Shown: positions 19,770 to 29,564 of the stretch, piece after piece
Layout: every line of letters begins with the position of its first letter
How positions within the stretch are numbered: position 1 is the stretch's first letter
DNA from: Lentilactobacillus otakiensis DSM 19908 = JCM 15040
GTDB lineage: Bacteria; Bacillota; Bacilli; Lactobacillales; Lactobacillaceae
Assembly: GCF_001434145.1 (NCBI RefSeq)
Contig: NZ_AZED01000014.1
Coordinates: 558,001-622,000 of the forward strand
Length of the DNA: 64,000 nt
Direction: 5' to 3'
Program-made: the position numbers and the translations under genes
Notes under the pieces: model-generated
Seen by the model: only the letters and a program-made list of their open reading frames with translations
The model's database searches: none
What the model was told of the DNA's origin: nothing

Positions 19770-20810
19770 TTATTTTGCTTCGTCTGCCAACCACTCAAAT
19801 TCTAAACCAGGATCAGCATTCAGCGTTGCGTCTGCTCGTGCACCATGACGATATAGCATCTCGCCGGCAGCACCAATCATCGCAGCATTATCACCACATA
19901 ATGATAATGGTACTAATTCAAGCTTAGTGTCTTTAAACGACGCAATTTCTTTTGTCAACCGTTCACGAAGCCCTTTATTGGCAGCCACACCACCGGCCAA
20001 GATTAGTTGCTTAACCGGAAACTCTTTAAGTGCCCGCTGAGTTTTGTCAGCCAAAACGTCAACCACCGCTTGTTGGAAACTGGCAGCTAAGTCTTCTCTG
20101 CTGAGTTCCTCATGAATTTGATCGGCATGGTGAACGGTATTGATGAACGCACTTTTGAGGCCACTAAAGCTAAAGTCAAAATTATCATCAGAATCCATGG
20201 CCCGAGGAAATTTAAAGGTATCCTTCCCCTGGTGAGCCAATTCATCAACTGGTTTCCCAGCAGGATAATTGATGCCCAGAACCCGACCAATTTTATCGTA
20301 AGCTTCGCCAGCAGCATCATCGCGTGTTTCACCAATAATTTCAAACTTATCTTCTTCAGGCATGTAAACTAATTCAGTATGCCCGCCAGAAACGACCAAG
20401 GCCATAGCTGGAAATTCAATCGGCTCAACTAACCGAGCAGCATAAATATGGCCAGCTAAATGGTTGACTGGTACCAATGGCAGGTTGTGTGCCCAAGCCA
20501 CCGCCTTAGCAGCGGTAACACCAATCAACAGTGCGCCAACCAATCCTGGGCCGTACGTAACTGCAACCGAAGTCAAATCGTCATAAGTCACATCTGCATC
20601 ACGCAATGCATCTTCAATGCATCCCGTAATTTGTTCGATATGGTGCCGACTGGCAACTTCAGGAACGACGCCACCAAAACGTTGGTGACTCTTAATCTGA
20701 GTTGCAACTATATTTGAAAGTATTTTATTTCCATTTTCAATTACTGCAACTGAAGTTTCGTCACAGCTGGTTTCAAATGAAAGCACTAAATCTCTGGCCA
20801 CTAAATTCAT
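19770..20810 (-). CDS. tsaD: tRNA N6-threonylcarbamoyladenosine transferase subunit TsaD
   Basis: 346 residues of the Kae1/Qri7/TsaD ASKHA-ATPase family. Transfers the threonylcarbamoyl group to A37 of ANN-decoding tRNAs with TsaB and TsaE. The metal-binding HxxxH (HLAGHIYAA, about 118-122), [13 protein letters not shown] at the N-terminus, GPGLVGALL, and SGGHTEL are visible. Third gene of a tsaB-rimI-tsaD operon; tsaE is not in this window. Confidence 0.97.
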   Translation of the reverse strand: MNLVARDLVLSFETSCDETSVAVIENGNKILSNIVATQIKSHQRFGGVVPEVASRHHIEQITGCIEDALRDADVTYDDLTSVAVTYGPGLVGALLIGVTAAKAVAWAHNLPLVPVNHLAGHIYAARLVEPIEFPAMALVVSGGHTELVYMPEEDKFEIIGETRDDAAGEAYDKIGRVLGINYPAGKPVDELAHQGKDTFKFPRAMDSDDNFDFSFSGLKSAFINTVHHADQIHEELSREDLAASFQQAVVDVLADKTQRALKEFPVKQLILAGGVAANKGLRERLTKEIASFKDTKLELVPLSLCGDNAAMIGAAGEMLYRHGARADATLNADPGLEFEWLADEAK

Positions 20811-20828
20811 CCCATCCCTATTTTCAGT

Positions 20829-21404
20829 CTAACCAATTTTGGTAATATCCAACACCATATTCAAGGCGTCTTCTCGATCGTTAAAGTAATAATCTTTTTT
20901 TGTTCCGTTGTCAACAAAGCCAATGTCACGATACAACTTCTGAGCTCGAGTATTACTTACCCGAACTTCCAGCGTTACCTTATCATATTCCAATTGACGG
21001 GCCTTCTTGATAATGGTTGTTACCAAGAAATATCCCAATCCATGATTCTGAAAATTAGGTGCCACTGCAACGTTGGTGATATGGCAATCCTTGGTATGAT
21101 CGTTTAACGAACAGCCAATGAAAGCAACTAAGTAGTCATTTCTGCGCAAAACTAAATAGAGCCGGTCGGTCTTTCGCATCAATTCAGTCCGAAAAGCTCG
21201 GTCGTCCCACGGTGTCTGACCACCATAAACTGACCTTTCGATCCCCAAAATTTCTGGAATATCTGGAATCATCGCTTTAGCTAAAAAATACTCGGTCCCG
21301 TTAATTTCAACATCGTGGTTCTTGATGTCCAGATATCTTTCACGAAGTTGAAGTTCTTTATTATAAAATTGTTGGTTGAACCAATTTTTAAACTTTTTCA
21401 ACAT
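20829..21404 (-). CDS. rimI: Ribosomal-protein/N-terminal acetyltransferase RimI
   Basis: 191 residues, GNAT fold: acetyl-CoA loop in VAVAPNFQNHGLGYFLV near 118-134 and LEVRVSNTRAQKLYRDIGF near 148-166. An N-terminal extension of about 40 residues precedes the catalytic domain; similar extensions are found in lactobacilli. Start ATG 21404 lies inside tsaB (17-base overlap), implying translational coupling. Acetylates protein N-termini, classically ribosomal protein S18. Confidence 0.93.
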   Translation of the reverse strand: MLKKFKNWFNQQFYNKELQLRERYLDIKNHDVEINGTEYFLAKAMIPDIPEILGIERSVYGGQTPWDDRAFRTELMRKTDRLYLVLRRNDYLVAFIGCSLNDHTKDCHITNVAVAPNFQNHGLGYFLVTTIIKKARQLEYDKVTLEVRVSNTRAQKLYRDIGFVDNGTKKDYYFNDREDALNMVLDITKIG

Positions 21405-22110
21405 AATTATGCGTATCCTCGTTAGGATGTAATTTTTTCCAATCAGCTTCGGCTTTGGTTAAGCGCAGATACCTTGGAACCACAGCATCCACATCCTCAA
21501 CCGGCGACTTTGCCAACCCATACTGCCCGAGCAAAGCGGCACTGGGAATTCCCATGAGTGGATTAGCGGTTAACAATCTACTATGTAGAACGTTTCGCAT
21601 ATCATCTTCAAAGGAAGCCGTATCGCCGATAATGAGGATTGGTTGTTCGTAATCACTGATTGCAGGCAGCCATTTTCCCAAACTGATATGCTGATCCTCA
21701 ATCACGGTTTCAATTGTTCCATGATTCCAACGATACAGGCCAGTAAACATATTCTGATTACGGCCATCGAAAATTGGGTTAATCAAAACATCCGCCCTTT
21801 GAACGTTCAATGCCAAATTTAACAAACTAGAAACCGTGACTAATTCAATGCCAAGTGTGTTGGCAATTGTCTTGGCAGCGGTGACTGCCATTCGGATGCC
21901 GGTATACGATCCTGGACCATCGGCAACCACTACTCGATCCAAATCGGTAGGTGTCAGATCGGCCTTCTTGACCAGATCCTCAATAACTGGCATTAAGAAC
22001 TCAGCATGCTTTCGGTGAGTGGTCAATGTTGTTTGTGCTAATAATTGGTCATTATCCATTACTGCAACGGAAAGTGGCTTGTTTGAAGTGTCAATTGCTA
22101 GTATTTTCAT
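21388..22110 (-). CDS. tsaB: tRNA threonylcarbamoyladenosine biosynthesis protein TsaB
   Basis: 240 residues from ATG 22110 (MKILAIDTSNKPLSVAV); the upstream in-frame extension lies inside the preceding gene and lacks family similarity. AAAGGG precedes the start. ASKHA-fold partner of TsaD, with the conserved DGPGSYTGIRM motif near residues 66-76. It has lost the catalytic metal site of TsaD, as is normal for TsaB. Overlaps rimI by 17 bases. Confidence 0.95.
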   Translation of the reverse strand: MKILAIDTSNKPLSVAVMDNDQLLAQTTLTTHRKHAEFLMPVIEDLVKKADLTPTDLDRVVVADGPGSYTGIRMAVTAAKTIANTLGIELVTVSSLLNLALNVQRADVLINPIFDGRNQNMFTGLYRWNHGTIETVIEDQHISLGKWLPAISDYEQPILIIGDTASFEDDMRNVLHSRLLTANPLMGIPSAALLGQYGLAKSPVEDVDAVVPRYLRLTKAEADWKKLHPNEDTHNYVEKV

Positions 22111-22112
22111 GA

Positions 22113-22892
22113 TTAATCGTTGCCCTTTACTTGAATTTCTTTCCAAACAATCGTGGCACTTGCTGAAAGAACATCGTTTGATTTAATTTCGTGCACAGTT
22201 TTAATTTTAGCATTATCTGAGGAATCAACAACCACTGAACTTGTGACCCGGTTACCGTACTTAACTTCATTCTCGAAGCGAATATCAATGTTAGCGGGCT
22301 CGTGATTGTTGAGAAATTCCATTGGCAACGAATCGAGCATCCACTCAGGATATCTAGAGTTGTTGACATGACCGTTAAAATCAATGTCACTCCAGCGAAC
22401 CTGATACTCTTTTGATGTCACATCATCATGTGGCTCAATCCGCTCAGGCCTTGGCAATCTTGGAATTCGGCGAACATTTTCTGATTGGTATGGGGCGATC
22501 ACATCTTTATTAATTGGGGTAATCTTACGGGTTTCTTCATTCATCAAAACCCAGATGCTTTCAACTTTCACCAATTCATTATCATCTTGGTCATGCAACC
22601 AAAATTCACGAAATGCAAAATAACGATTATACGAGGTTCCTCGAGTTGTCATTTTGACCACTGAATCTTTTTGTGGCAATTCAGTAATGTGAATCGAATA
22701 AGAAGTGACAACCCAGCCAATCCCATAATGATCGATCAAGAATGTTTGATCCATTCCGAGGTTCTCGTTTTGGTGTTCCGATGCCAGAATCAAAATATTG
22801 ATCAGCATCGGAATTGAAATCCGATTATTCACGTTACACTCGTAAAATGGAATTGTATGCAGTTCACTAAAACTATGAGCAGGCATGGGCAT
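22113..22892 (-). CDS. Acyl-ACP thioesterase
   Basis: 259 residues, tandem hotdog domains. The second domain carries VRWSDIDFNGHVNNSRYPEWMLD (about 165-187), containing the Asp/Asn-His region used by plant FatA/FatB-type and bacterial acyl-ACP thioesterases. Likely releases free fatty acids from acyl-ACP in the cytosol. It sits between rsmI and tsaB, two bases before the tsaB start, so it is expressed with the tRNA-modification genes though functionally unrelated. ATG 22886 is an alternative start. Confidence 0.9.
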   Translation of the reverse strand: MPMPAHSFSELHTIPFYECNVNNRISIPMLINILILASEHQNENLGMDQTFLIDHYGIGWVVTSYSIHITELPQKDSVVKMTTRGTSYNRYFAFREFWLHDQDDNELVKVESIWVLMNEETRKITPINKDVIAPYQSENVRRIPRLPRPERIEPHDDVTSKEYQVRWSDIDFNGHVNNSRYPEWMLDSLPMEFLNNHEPANIDIRFENEVKYGNRVTSSVVVDSSDNAKIKTVHEIKSNDVLSASATIVWKEIQVKGND

Positions 22893-22901
22893 TACTTCTT
22901 T

Positions 22902-23777
22902 CTATTTGATATCATGATATTGGTTATAAATAACTTGCTTTTTTAAATTATGATCCTTGGCCACTTTTTTGATAGCTTCATTAACAGGTAACCCATTCTC
23001 AATATAAAAATCAACTTGCTGGTCGATCGTTAACCCCTGGAGTGGATCTTCGGCATCTACATCCGGTTGATCATTTCCTGAGATTATAATAACAAATTCT
23101 CCCCGAATTTCAGTTGAATTGGCCCATTCGTTCAGTTGGTCGAGCGTACCACGAATAAATTCCTCATGTTTTTTGGTCAATTCACGACAAAGTGCCCCCT
23201 GTCGATCACCACCCAGCTGAGTGAGTAAATTTTTAAGCGTCTTTTTAAGTCGATGTGGTGCTTCATAAAAAATCATCGTCTCTGGTTTATTTCGGAGATC
23301 ATCAATTTCCTCTCGCTGTTCCTTGGGCTTTCTGGACAGAAAGCCGTAAAAATAAAATGGCTGCGGCGAAAGTCCTGAAGCAATCAATGCCGTAATTCCT
23401 GCATTGGCTCCCGGCAGCGGAACAACATTAATGTGCTGTTCAATGCAGGCGACAACCAGCTCATGTCCTGGGTCACTAATTGACGGCATCCCTGCATCAC
23501 TGACTTGAGCAATCGTGAGACCTTGTTTGAGTTTGCTGATTAATTCAGGAATTCGTTCGGCCGTGTTATGCTCATGAAAGCTAATTTGCTTCGTTTGAAC
23601 GTCAAAATGATTCAATAATTTTTGCGTATTTCGAGTGTCTTCAGCCGCTATCAAATCAGCTGACTGAAGGATCTTGACTGCTCGAAAGGTCATATCATCA
23701 AGGTTTCCGATTGGGGTCGGCACTAAATATAAAATGCCATATTCACTTAACGTATCAAAACTCTTTTGCGTTTCCAA
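22902..23777 (-). CDS. rsmI: 16S rRNA (cytidine1402-2'-O)-methyltransferase RsmI
   Basis: 291 residues; TTG 23777 follows GAGGGG by 6 bases. Tetrapyrrole-methylase fold: GILYLVPTPIGNLDDMTFRA near the N-terminus, DLIAAEDTRNT, VSDAGMPSISDPGHELV and PLPGANAGITALIASGL, the SAM-binding loops. Modifies C1402 in the decoding centre. Follows yabA in the holB operon as in Bacillus. Confidence 0.96.
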   Translation of the reverse strand: METQKSFDTLSEYGILYLVPTPIGNLDDMTFRAVKILQSADLIAAEDTRNTQKLLNHFDVQTKQISFHEHNTAERIPELISKLKQGLTIAQVSDAGMPSISDPGHELVVACIEQHINVVPLPGANAGITALIASGLSPQPFYFYGFLSRKPKEQREEIDDLRNKPETMIFYEAPHRLKKTLKNLLTQLGGDRQGALCRELTKKHEEFIRGTLDQLNEWANSTEIRGEFVIIISGNDQPDVDAEDPLQGLTIDQQVDFYIENGLPVNEAIKKVAKDHNLKKQVIYNQYHDIK

Positions 23778-23787
23778 TGTTTACCCC

Positions 23788-24120
23788 TCAGTCTCGTTTG
23801 CCGTAAATAATATCGGTGCAGAAAATACAATCCTCACCATTCTCCCGTCGCTTGCCATAGTACGAACTGCAAACGTGGAACCCCTCGTTGTAGAGCTTTT
23901 CAAGATTCTTTCTTGATTTGGATAATCGAGGGGAATTATTATCCATTTTTTCAGTAATCTCATTAATTCTGTCACGCAAATGCTGATTTTCAATCTCAAG
24001 TTCAGCGTTTTTCTCCATCAAACCAATTAATGATTCATGAAGGTGAGAAAAATTTGCCGCACTCGCACTCAGTTGTGTATCCATTTCTTTTAACTCATCG
24101 TACAAGTTTTGACTATCCAC
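23788..24120 (-). CDS. yabA: Replication initiation control protein YabA
   Basis: 110 residues from GTG 24120, chosen because AAAGGGTG lies 8 bases upstream; the longer ATG reading overlaps holB and does not match the family. N-terminal coiled-coil (about 5-60) and a C-terminal zinc-binding domain with HVCSSYYG and DCIFC. YabA bridges DnaA and the sliding clamp DnaN to limit initiation. Fits its usual place between holB and rsmI. Confidence 0.94.
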   Translation of the reverse strand: MDSQNLYDELKEMDTQLSASAANFSHLHESLIGLMEKNAELEIENQHLRDRINEITEKMDNNSPRLSKSRKNLEKLYNEGFHVCSSYYGKRRENGEDCIFCTDIIYGKRD

Positions 24121-24142
24121 GATTTTATCACCCTTTAATAAA

Positions 24143-25153
24143 CTATGATTGACCGATTGCAAGTATCTTTAGTGTCAAAGCTTCAATTATGTTCTGAAAG
24201 TTGACGTTGACTGCCATGCTGCCGTTCATATCCAACAATTCATCTAACATTGCCAAAATTTGATCGTTGTTCCATTCAACAGCTGCCTGTTTGGTTTCCG
24301 CTAGAATGCCCGGATATTTTACCCTGTCGGATGACAAAGTACCATACTTGGTTTCCAGTACGTCGTCAAACAAGCTCAGCATCATGGAAATGACAATCCG
24401 TTGTCGATCCTTGTTGGTAATGAGCGGCATCAAAGACATCTGGATAAAGGGCATTGCCATTGCGTTGCCCTTAACCAAATAAGTAAACCATTTTTCTAAT
24501 AGTTTCTGAGTGGACGCAAACCAATCATCTTTCGACCATGCTTTGATCTGGTCCAGACTGTTGGTAATTGAAATCATCAAATTGACTTCGCTCGGCTTTA
24601 CGCCGCTGGACTGTAATTCAGCGACCATTAATTTCTTGCTGAGACTGGGAAACTCCACTACCTGCGTTCTAGAAATAATCGTTGGTAGCACCAAGTTACG
24701 GTTCTTACTGATTAGAAAACTCACAACATTTCCTGTGGGCTCCTCAATAAACTTCAACAAACTATTGGCAGCCCCAGTGGTCATTTTCTCGGCTTCAGAG
24801 ATAATGAAGACCTTTTTTGATCCTTCCATCGCACTCTTGGTGAACTCACTTTTGACATGGCGAATTTGATCAACTTTAATGCTCTGACCATCCGGTTTTG
24901 TAATCACAACATCCGGATGATCATAATTCATGATCCGTACACACTCAGAACATTTCCCACATGGCACGCCATTTTGAACGTTCGTACAAAAAAGCCGCAT
25001 GGCAACTCCCATTGCGACTGAAAATTGGCCGGCACCATCTTCCCCGGTAAACAAATAGGCATGGGATAATTCATTATTCTTCACCAAATTCATGAACTGG
25101 GCAAAAATCGTCGGTTGTTTAGTTTGAGCAACGTTAACAATATCGTGTTCCAT
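24143..25153 (-). CDS. holB: DNA polymerase III subunit delta prime
   Basis: 336 residues of the AAA+ clamp-loader family. Four-cysteine zinc module (C..., CGKCSEC) near 57-74. The Walker A equivalent reads GEDGAGQFS instead of GxxxxGKT, so no ATP binding is expected, as usual for delta prime. The SRC-type motif appears as IISRTQVVEF. Works with DnaX and HolA to load the clamp. ATG 25153 follows AAGGGA. Confidence 0.96.
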   Translation of the reverse strand: MEHDIVNVAQTKQPTIFAQFMNLVKNNELSHAYLFTGEDGAGQFSVAMGVAMRLFCTNVQNGVPCGKCSECVRIMNYDHPDVVITKPDGQSIKVDQIRHVKSEFTKSAMEGSKKVFIISEAEKMTTGAANSLLKFIEEPTGNVVSFLISKNRNLVLPTIISRTQVVEFPSLSKKLMVAELQSSGVKPSEVNLMISITNSLDQIKAWSKDDWFASTQKLLEKWFTYLVKGNAMAMPFIQMSLMPLITNKDRQRIVISMMLSLFDDVLETKYGTLSSDRVKYPGILAETKQAAVEWNNDQILAMLDELLDMNGSMAVNVNFQNIIEALTLKILAIGQS

Positions 25154-25164
25154 AACGTTCCCTT

Positions 25165-25491
25165 CTAGAACTGTTTAAAATCTTCGATTGGCAGAATCAT
25201 AACAGTGGCTCCGCCAACTTGAACCTCAATTGGAAAAGTATGTTCCGCTGTGTCACCATTCAGACTAACTGGTGGCGTCATGAACTGTTGACGGGCCGAA
25301 CAGGTTTCTTTGATTAATTTTAAAGTTAAATCAACTTTTGAGTCATCAACAGCAACTAAATAAGTGGTGTTTCCTGCCCGCAAGAAACTGCCTGTGGTTG
25401 AAAATCGAGTGGCGATAATATCGTGAGCAACGAAAACTGATCGTAATTTATTCGCATCTTTATCTTGAACGATCGCAATGACTAATTTCAT
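25165..25491 (-). CDS. darA: Cyclic-di-AMP receptor DarA (PstA/YaaQ, PII-like)
   Basis: 108 residues from ATG 25491, with AAGGAGAG 6 bases upstream inside the tmk end. PII-like trimer that binds c-di-AMP. MKLVIAIVQDKDANKL, the TGSFLRAGNTTYLVAV turn and the C-terminal EVQVGGATVMILPIEDF match DarA/PstA closely. Its effectors are not settled, but c-di-AMP controls potassium and osmolyte uptake, which links it in theme to kimA at 12-14 kb. Confidence 0.96.
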   Translation of the reverse strand: MKLVIAIVQDKDANKLRSVFVAHDIIATRFSTTGSFLRAGNTTYLVAVDDSKVDLTLKLIKETCSARQQFMTPPVSLNGDTAEHTFPIEVQVGGATVMILPIEDFKQF

Positions 25492-25493
25492 AA

Positions 25494-26144
25494 TCAACTC
25501 TCCTTAAAATAGGGCTTGGCAATTTGGTGGATAATCTTAATTGTATCATTGACCACGGCATCAATTGGCTGAGTTGCATCGATACTGATAAATCTGTTTG
25601 GGTTGGCATCACGGATCTTCATATAACCTTGATGAACCCGTTTGTGAAACTCGGTTGTTTCAACATCTAAACGGTCAATTTTGCTGCTGTCACGATGTTC
25701 GGCAATCCGATTTAAGCCAACTTCAACTGGAATATCGAAGTAAATGGTTTTGAATGGTAATAATTTTTCAGTGGCAAATTCGTTCATCTTGGCAACTTGT
25801 GCCATTCCGATCTGTCTGCCGGAGCCCTGGTACGCCACCGAACTGTCAACGTACCGATCACAAAGAACCAGTTTGTTTTGTTTAAGTGCAGGTAAAATTA
25901 TTTCAACCAGATGTTGACGACGAGCCGCCGCATAGAGGAGCGCTTCAGTCCGATAATCCATCTCAGTATTTTCTCGGTCAAGAATCACCCGACGAATTTC
26001 TTCTGAGATTTTGTTGCCACCGGGTTCTCTGGTAACGAGCAACTGATCACCAATTTCTTGATTAAAAACGGCAATTACCCGATTCATCACGGAGGTTTTT
26101 CCCGCCCCATCTGGTCCTTCAAAGGTTATAAACATACCATTCAA
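25494..26144 (-). CDS. tmk: Thymidylate kinase
   Basis: 216 residues. P-loop GPDGAGKTS near 10-18, the DRY motif (CDRYVDSSVAYQGSG) near 95, and the LID region. Phosphorylates dTMP to dTDP. Start TTG 26144 is favoured over an internal ATG four codons later by GAGGGA spacing. Located between yaaL and darA as in Bacilli. Confidence 0.96.
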   Translation of the reverse strand: MNGMFITFEGPDGAGKTSVMNRVIAVFNQEIGDQLLVTREPGGNKISEEIRRVILDRENTEMDYRTEALLYAAARRQHLVEIILPALKQNKLVLCDRYVDSSVAYQGSGRQIGMAQVAKMNEFATEKLLPFKTIYFDIPVEVGLNRIAEHRDSSKIDRLDVETTEFHKRVHQGYMKIRDANPNRFISIDATQPIDAVVNDTIKIIHQIAKPYFKES

Positions 26145-26229
26145 AACAATTCCCTCACTTTGAGTTTAAATTAATTGTACTTTAAGTCAATTGACGTGTC
26201 TAATTGACAAATAATCCCGGTAAACAAGG

Positions 26230-26496
26230 TTATTCAAAATCATCATGGTCATAGCTGATAACTGAGGGCTGAATTTGGTAATTCTTAATTTTCCGAATCC
26301 GAGCCTCTTTATATATGAAGAAATATTTTTGTCGTGCCAGAGCAGTTTCCTGTTCCATCTCCATATCACTATCAGCAACAGCTTCTTGAGTTTGAGCTGC
26401 ATGGTCCCACTCTTCTTTCAAGTTGTTAATTAAATCCAGCAAACGATCATCATATTCTCTTTTGACATTTTGACGTCTCAATCGATTAAAAAACAT
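26230..26496 (-). CDS. yaaL: YaaL-like DUF2508 protein
   Basis: 88 residues from ATG 26496, preferred because the AAGGTGGAG site is 9 bases upstream; GTG 26511 lies within that site. Small charged protein, mostly helical, with LLDLINNLKEEWDHA and a central E/A-rich helix, then YFFIYKEARIRKIKNY. Matches the uncharacterised YaaL family that lies between recR and tmk in Bacilli. No function is known. Confidence 0.85.
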   Translation of the reverse strand: MFFNRLRRQNVKREYDDRLLDLINNLKEEWDHAAQTQEAVADSDMEMEQETALARQKYFFIYKEARIRKIKNYQIQPSVISYDHDDFE

Positions 26497-26520
26497 TGAA
26501 TGCATCTCCACCTTATCGAG

Positions 26521-27120
26521 TTAAATTTCAGTTCGTCCTTGAACAGCTTTAAACAAAGTCACTTCGTCAGCATATTCAATATCAGAACCCACGGATAAGC
26601 CGTGAGCTAAACGGGTCACTTTGATTCCAGCGGGTTTAATCAGCTTACTCAAATACATAGCCGTTGCCTCTCCCTCTGGCGTCGCATTGGTAGCCACGAT
26701 CACTTCTTTAACGGCTTTAATCTTCTGAAGGCGTTTAATCAACGAACTGATATTGAGATCTTCAGGCCCTTTACCCTCAATCGGTGATAAAACACCGTGG
26801 AGAACATGGTACAAACCATGATACTCCTGGACTTTTTCCATCACCATCACGTCTTTTGGCTCTTCAACCACTAAAATGGTGGATTGATCGCGAGTCTTAT
26901 CACGACAAATCTCACAAGGATCTTCATCGGTTAAATTACCACAAATTGAACAATAATGAAGATCATTTTTAGTTGCAACCAGTGCCTTCGAGAATTCTTT
27001 CACATCGTCTTCATTCATATCGATGGTATAAAAAGCCAGCCGGGTTGCAGTCTTACTGCCGATTCCTGGTAATTTCATATAACTATCAATTAATTTTGCA
27101 ATTGCTTCAGGATATTGCAT
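26521..27120 (-). CDS. recR: Recombination mediator RecR
   Basis: 199 residues. N-terminal helix-hairpin-helix ([14 protein letters not shown], about 18-31), four-cysteine zinc finger ([16 protein letters not shown], about 57-72), and Toprim domain ([14 protein letters not shown]). Works with RecF/RecO to load RecA on gapped DNA. Preceded by yaaK and dnaX in the same operon. Confidence 0.97.
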   Translation of the reverse strand: MQYPEAIAKLIDSYMKLPGIGSKTATRLAFYTIDMNEDDVKEFSKALVATKNDLHYCSICGNLTDEDPCEICRDKTRDQSTILVVEEPKDVMVMEKVQEYHGLYHVLHGVLSPIEGKGPEDLNISSLIKRLQKIKAVKEVIVATNATPEGEATAMYLSKLIKPAGIKVTRLAHGLSVGSDIEYADEVTLFKAVQGRTEI

Positions 27121-27142
27121 ATTTTCCCCTTTTTAACGCTGA

Positions 27143-27454
27143 TTACATTCCTGGGATACCCTTAGTGTATTTACCCATGGTGCTTTCAGTGGCTTTATCA
27201 ACCTTGGTAATCCCGTCATTCACGGCAGTTAAAATCAAGTCGCCCAACATTTCAGGATCGTCCGGATCAATAGCTTCCGGCTTAATTTGAATATCAGTCA
27301 TCTTTTTGTCACCTGTGAAGGTTACTTCAACCATATCATCGGGAGCAGTTCCTTTGAATTCTTGTTGCTTCAGGTTTTCCTGCTCTTCGCCAAGCTGCTT
27401 TTGCATCTTCTTCATTTGTTTCATCATTTTGTTCATGTTCATGCCGTTCATCAT
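27143..27454 (-). CDS. yaaK: YbaB/EbfC family nucleoid-associated protein
   Basis: 103 residues. Methionine-rich start ([20 protein letters not shown]) followed by the [21 protein letters not shown] core strand region. YbaB/EbfC proteins are small dimeric DNA binders. AGGAGG lies upstream of ATG 27454; placed between dnaX and recR as in almost all Firmicutes. Confidence 0.95.
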   Translation of the reverse strand: MMNGMNMNKMMKQMKKMQKQLGEEQENLKQQEFKGTAPDDMVEVTFTGDKKMTDIQIKPEAIDPDDPEMLGDLILTAVNDGITKVDKATESTMGKYTKGIPGM

Positions 27455-27471
27455 AATTGGTTTCCTCCTAA

Positions 27472-29280
27472 TTAATCATCTTTAATATCTAAAATATCTG
27501 TGCCGAAGATCTCGGCAGCTTTCTTCACGACTGGCTGACTTTCTGGATCCCCCTCTGTAGGGTTATCAGGCTCATCATCAGCCGAATCAACTTTTGGGTC
27601 GGCATTCTCAGTATTCTTTGAAACCGCTTTTTTTAGCTTATCCTTGTGATTGGTCAAATACTCCTTACGAATGTCCGGCCACTGATTTTCTGGGACAAAG
27701 ACAATCTGAGGTGCCTTACCCACAATGCGATCAAGATTGTTCTCAAGGGCATCCTTCAAATCGGTATCTCCCTGTGCCTTTTGGTACAAGAACGGATACT
27801 CAAAGGCAACAATCACACCACCAGCACTGGCAGCTACCGGTGAAGAGACGTGCATAACAGCCCGTTGAGTCACGGATAAAGCCTTCATCAAATCAGGCCA
27901 AACTTCCTTAAACTGATTCAACTGCTTCCGAGTTGCCTTGCCTAATATTGGATAAATCTTTGCCAATTCAATGTGATTGTCCATTGTATGCGCATCCACA
28001 CTGGGCTTTGCCGGCTCTGGTGTGCTGATGGTCGTTGTTTCAGTTGTTGGCGCTTGTTTAAGAGTATCGAGCTCTGATTTTAATTTAGCGACCTCTTGGG
28101 TTAGCTGCTGGATCTCTGTAGTCACTTGAGGGGTAACGGTGGTTTGAGGAGCTGGTTGAGGTGCAGCTGTGCCAGCCGCTTTAGGCTTTGGTGCATCATC
28201 CAAATGCGTAATTTTAACTGTTAAGACTTCCAAATAGACATCAGGATGGGCCGTATATCTTAAGGAATTAGAAATGTCATTTAATTCATTAATGATTTGA
28301 TAGATTTCCTGATCACTGATCTGACCACTCAGTTTCTTGAACTTGTCGTCAATGATTCCCAGTTCCATCTCTTCAACGATTCCAGGATCCTGTTGATATA
28401 GAAGAATATCTTGGCAGTAACTGGTCAAGTCCTCGATAAATCGACTGGCATCCTTGCCTTCGTCCAATATCTTCTGAATGGTAATCAGCGCACTCTTGGT
28501 ATCTTTATTAACAACTTGTTCGATATAGGTTGTCAATAACTCGTTGGTCACACTACCAGTGACAAGTAAAGCGTTCTCATAGGTGATTTTGTTATCCCCG
28601 TATGACATCGCTTGATCCAGGATACTCAATGCATCCCGCATCCCACCTTCAGCGGCTTTAGCGATTAATTTGAGTGCTTTATCATCATATTCAACCTTTT
28701 TTTGATCAAGGATATATTCCATCCGTTCTAAAATATCCTGTGGTTTAATCCGCTTAAAATCAAACTTCTGGGTCCTGGAGATGATGGTTGCCGGGATTTT
28801 ATGGGGCTCGGTAGTGGCCAGAATAAAGATGACATTTGCCGGTGGCTCTTCCAGTGTCTTCAATAAGGCATTAAATGCGCCTGTAGAGAGCATATGAACT
28901 TCATCAATAATGTAGACCTTATAATCCGCTTGGGTTGGCGCATACTTTGCCTTATCCCGAATGTCCCGGATTTCCTCAACGCCGTTATTTGAAGCGGCAT
29001 CAATTTCAATCACGTCGTTTAAACTACCCTCATTAATCGCCTTACAAGTCTCACATTGGTTACAAGGCTCACCATCTTTCAAATAGTGGCAGTTAACCGC
29101 TTTGGCAAATATTTTGGCAGCAGAAGTTTTCCCCGTCCCCCGTGGACCGGTAAATAAATAGGCATGACTCGTCTGTTTAGTAATTAAAGCATTTTTTAAT
29201 GTTCGCGTGATGATCGATTGGCCGACGATTTCGTCAAATCGTTGTGGTCGCCAAACCCGATATAATGCCTGATAGCTCAT
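27472..29280 (-). CDS. dnaX: DNA polymerase III subunits gamma/tau
   Basis: 602 residues from ATG 29280 ([21 protein letters not shown]), with GGAGGA 7 bases upstream. AAA+ domain with Walker [11 protein letters not shown] near 45, four-cysteine zinc module (CNQCETC) and DEVHMLS Walker B; then domain III and a long C-terminal tau part with a proline/threonine-rich low-complexity linker (about 367-415). Clamp-loader ATPase that also tethers the polymerases. I did not establish an internal gamma-forming frameshift. Confidence 0.97.
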   Translation of the reverse strand: MSYQALYRVWRPQRFDEIVGQSIITRTLKNALITKQTSHAYLFTGPRGTGKTSAAKIFAKAVNCHYLKDGEPCNQCETCKAINEGSLNDVIEIDAASNNGVEEIRDIRDKAKYAPTQADYKVYIIDEVHMLSTGAFNALLKTLEEPPANVIFILATTEPHKIPATIISRTQKFDFKRIKPQDILERMEYILDQKKVEYDDKALKLIAKAAEGGMRDALSILDQAMSYGDNKITYENALLVTGSVTNELLTTYIEQVVNKDTKSALITIQKILDEGKDASRFIEDLTSYCQDILLYQQDPGIVEEMELGIIDDKFKKLSGQISDQEIYQIINELNDISNSLRYTAHPDVYLEVLTVKITHLDDAPKPKAAGTAAPQPAPQTTVTPQVTTEIQQLTQEVAKLKSELDTLKQAPTTETTTISTPEPAKPSVDAHTMDNHIELAKIYPILGKATRKQLNQFKEVWPDLMKALSVTQRAVMHVSSPVAASAGGVIVAFEYPFLYQKAQGDTDLKDALENNLDRIVGKAPQIVFVPENQWPDIRKEYLTNHKDKLKKAVSKNTENADPKVDSADDEPDNPTEGDPESQPVVKKAAEIFGTDILDIKDD

Positions 29281-29341
29281 TACTAAATCCTCCAAAATTG
29301 ATTGCCAAATTCTTAAATTCGTTCATTTGAAACGTCTAAAT

Positions 29342-29370
29342 AATTATATGATGAATTGGGCAAGAGTGCA
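29342..29370 (-). promoter_or_regulatory. Promoter of the dnaX-recR operon
   Basis: Minus-strand perfect -10 TATAAT (plus 29342-29347), 17-bp spacer, weak -35 TTGCAC (plus 29365-29370). Confidence 0.6.
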
Positions 29371-29403
29371 ATCAACGACCGTGACATCCCCACTAAATTT
29401 CTC

Positions 29404-29437
29404 GAAAAAAATGCTCTCAGCAAAATTTGCTGAGAGC
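29404..29437 (-). terminator. Terminator of the SRP RNA gene
   Basis: Perfect palindromic stem GCTCTCAGCA / TGCTGAGAGC followed on the minus strand by seven T residues. Confidence 0.9.
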
Positions 29438-29448
29438 GAAAGTTCTAT

Positions 29449-29543
29449 GTACAAGAGGCACAAGGTTGATGATACTTAGTGCTGCTTCCTTCCGGACCTG
29501 ACACAATTCGTAACCCGACCCTTGCCTCAGGGCCTTGCGGCAA
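29449..29543 (-). ncRNA. ffs: Signal recognition particle RNA, small bacterial type
   Basis: About 95 nt. The minus strand carries GTCAGGTCCGGAAGGAAGCA, the universal SRP helix 8 core (GGAAG tetraloop flank and AGCA), and the outer arms CAAGGCCCTGAGGCAAGG / CCTTGTGCCTCTTG pair. Exact ends are estimated. Binds Ffh for co-translational membrane targeting. Located between dnaX and tadA, the usual Bacilli position. Confidence 0.93.
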
Positions 29544-29564
29544 TATCTATCATAACTTAAATGT

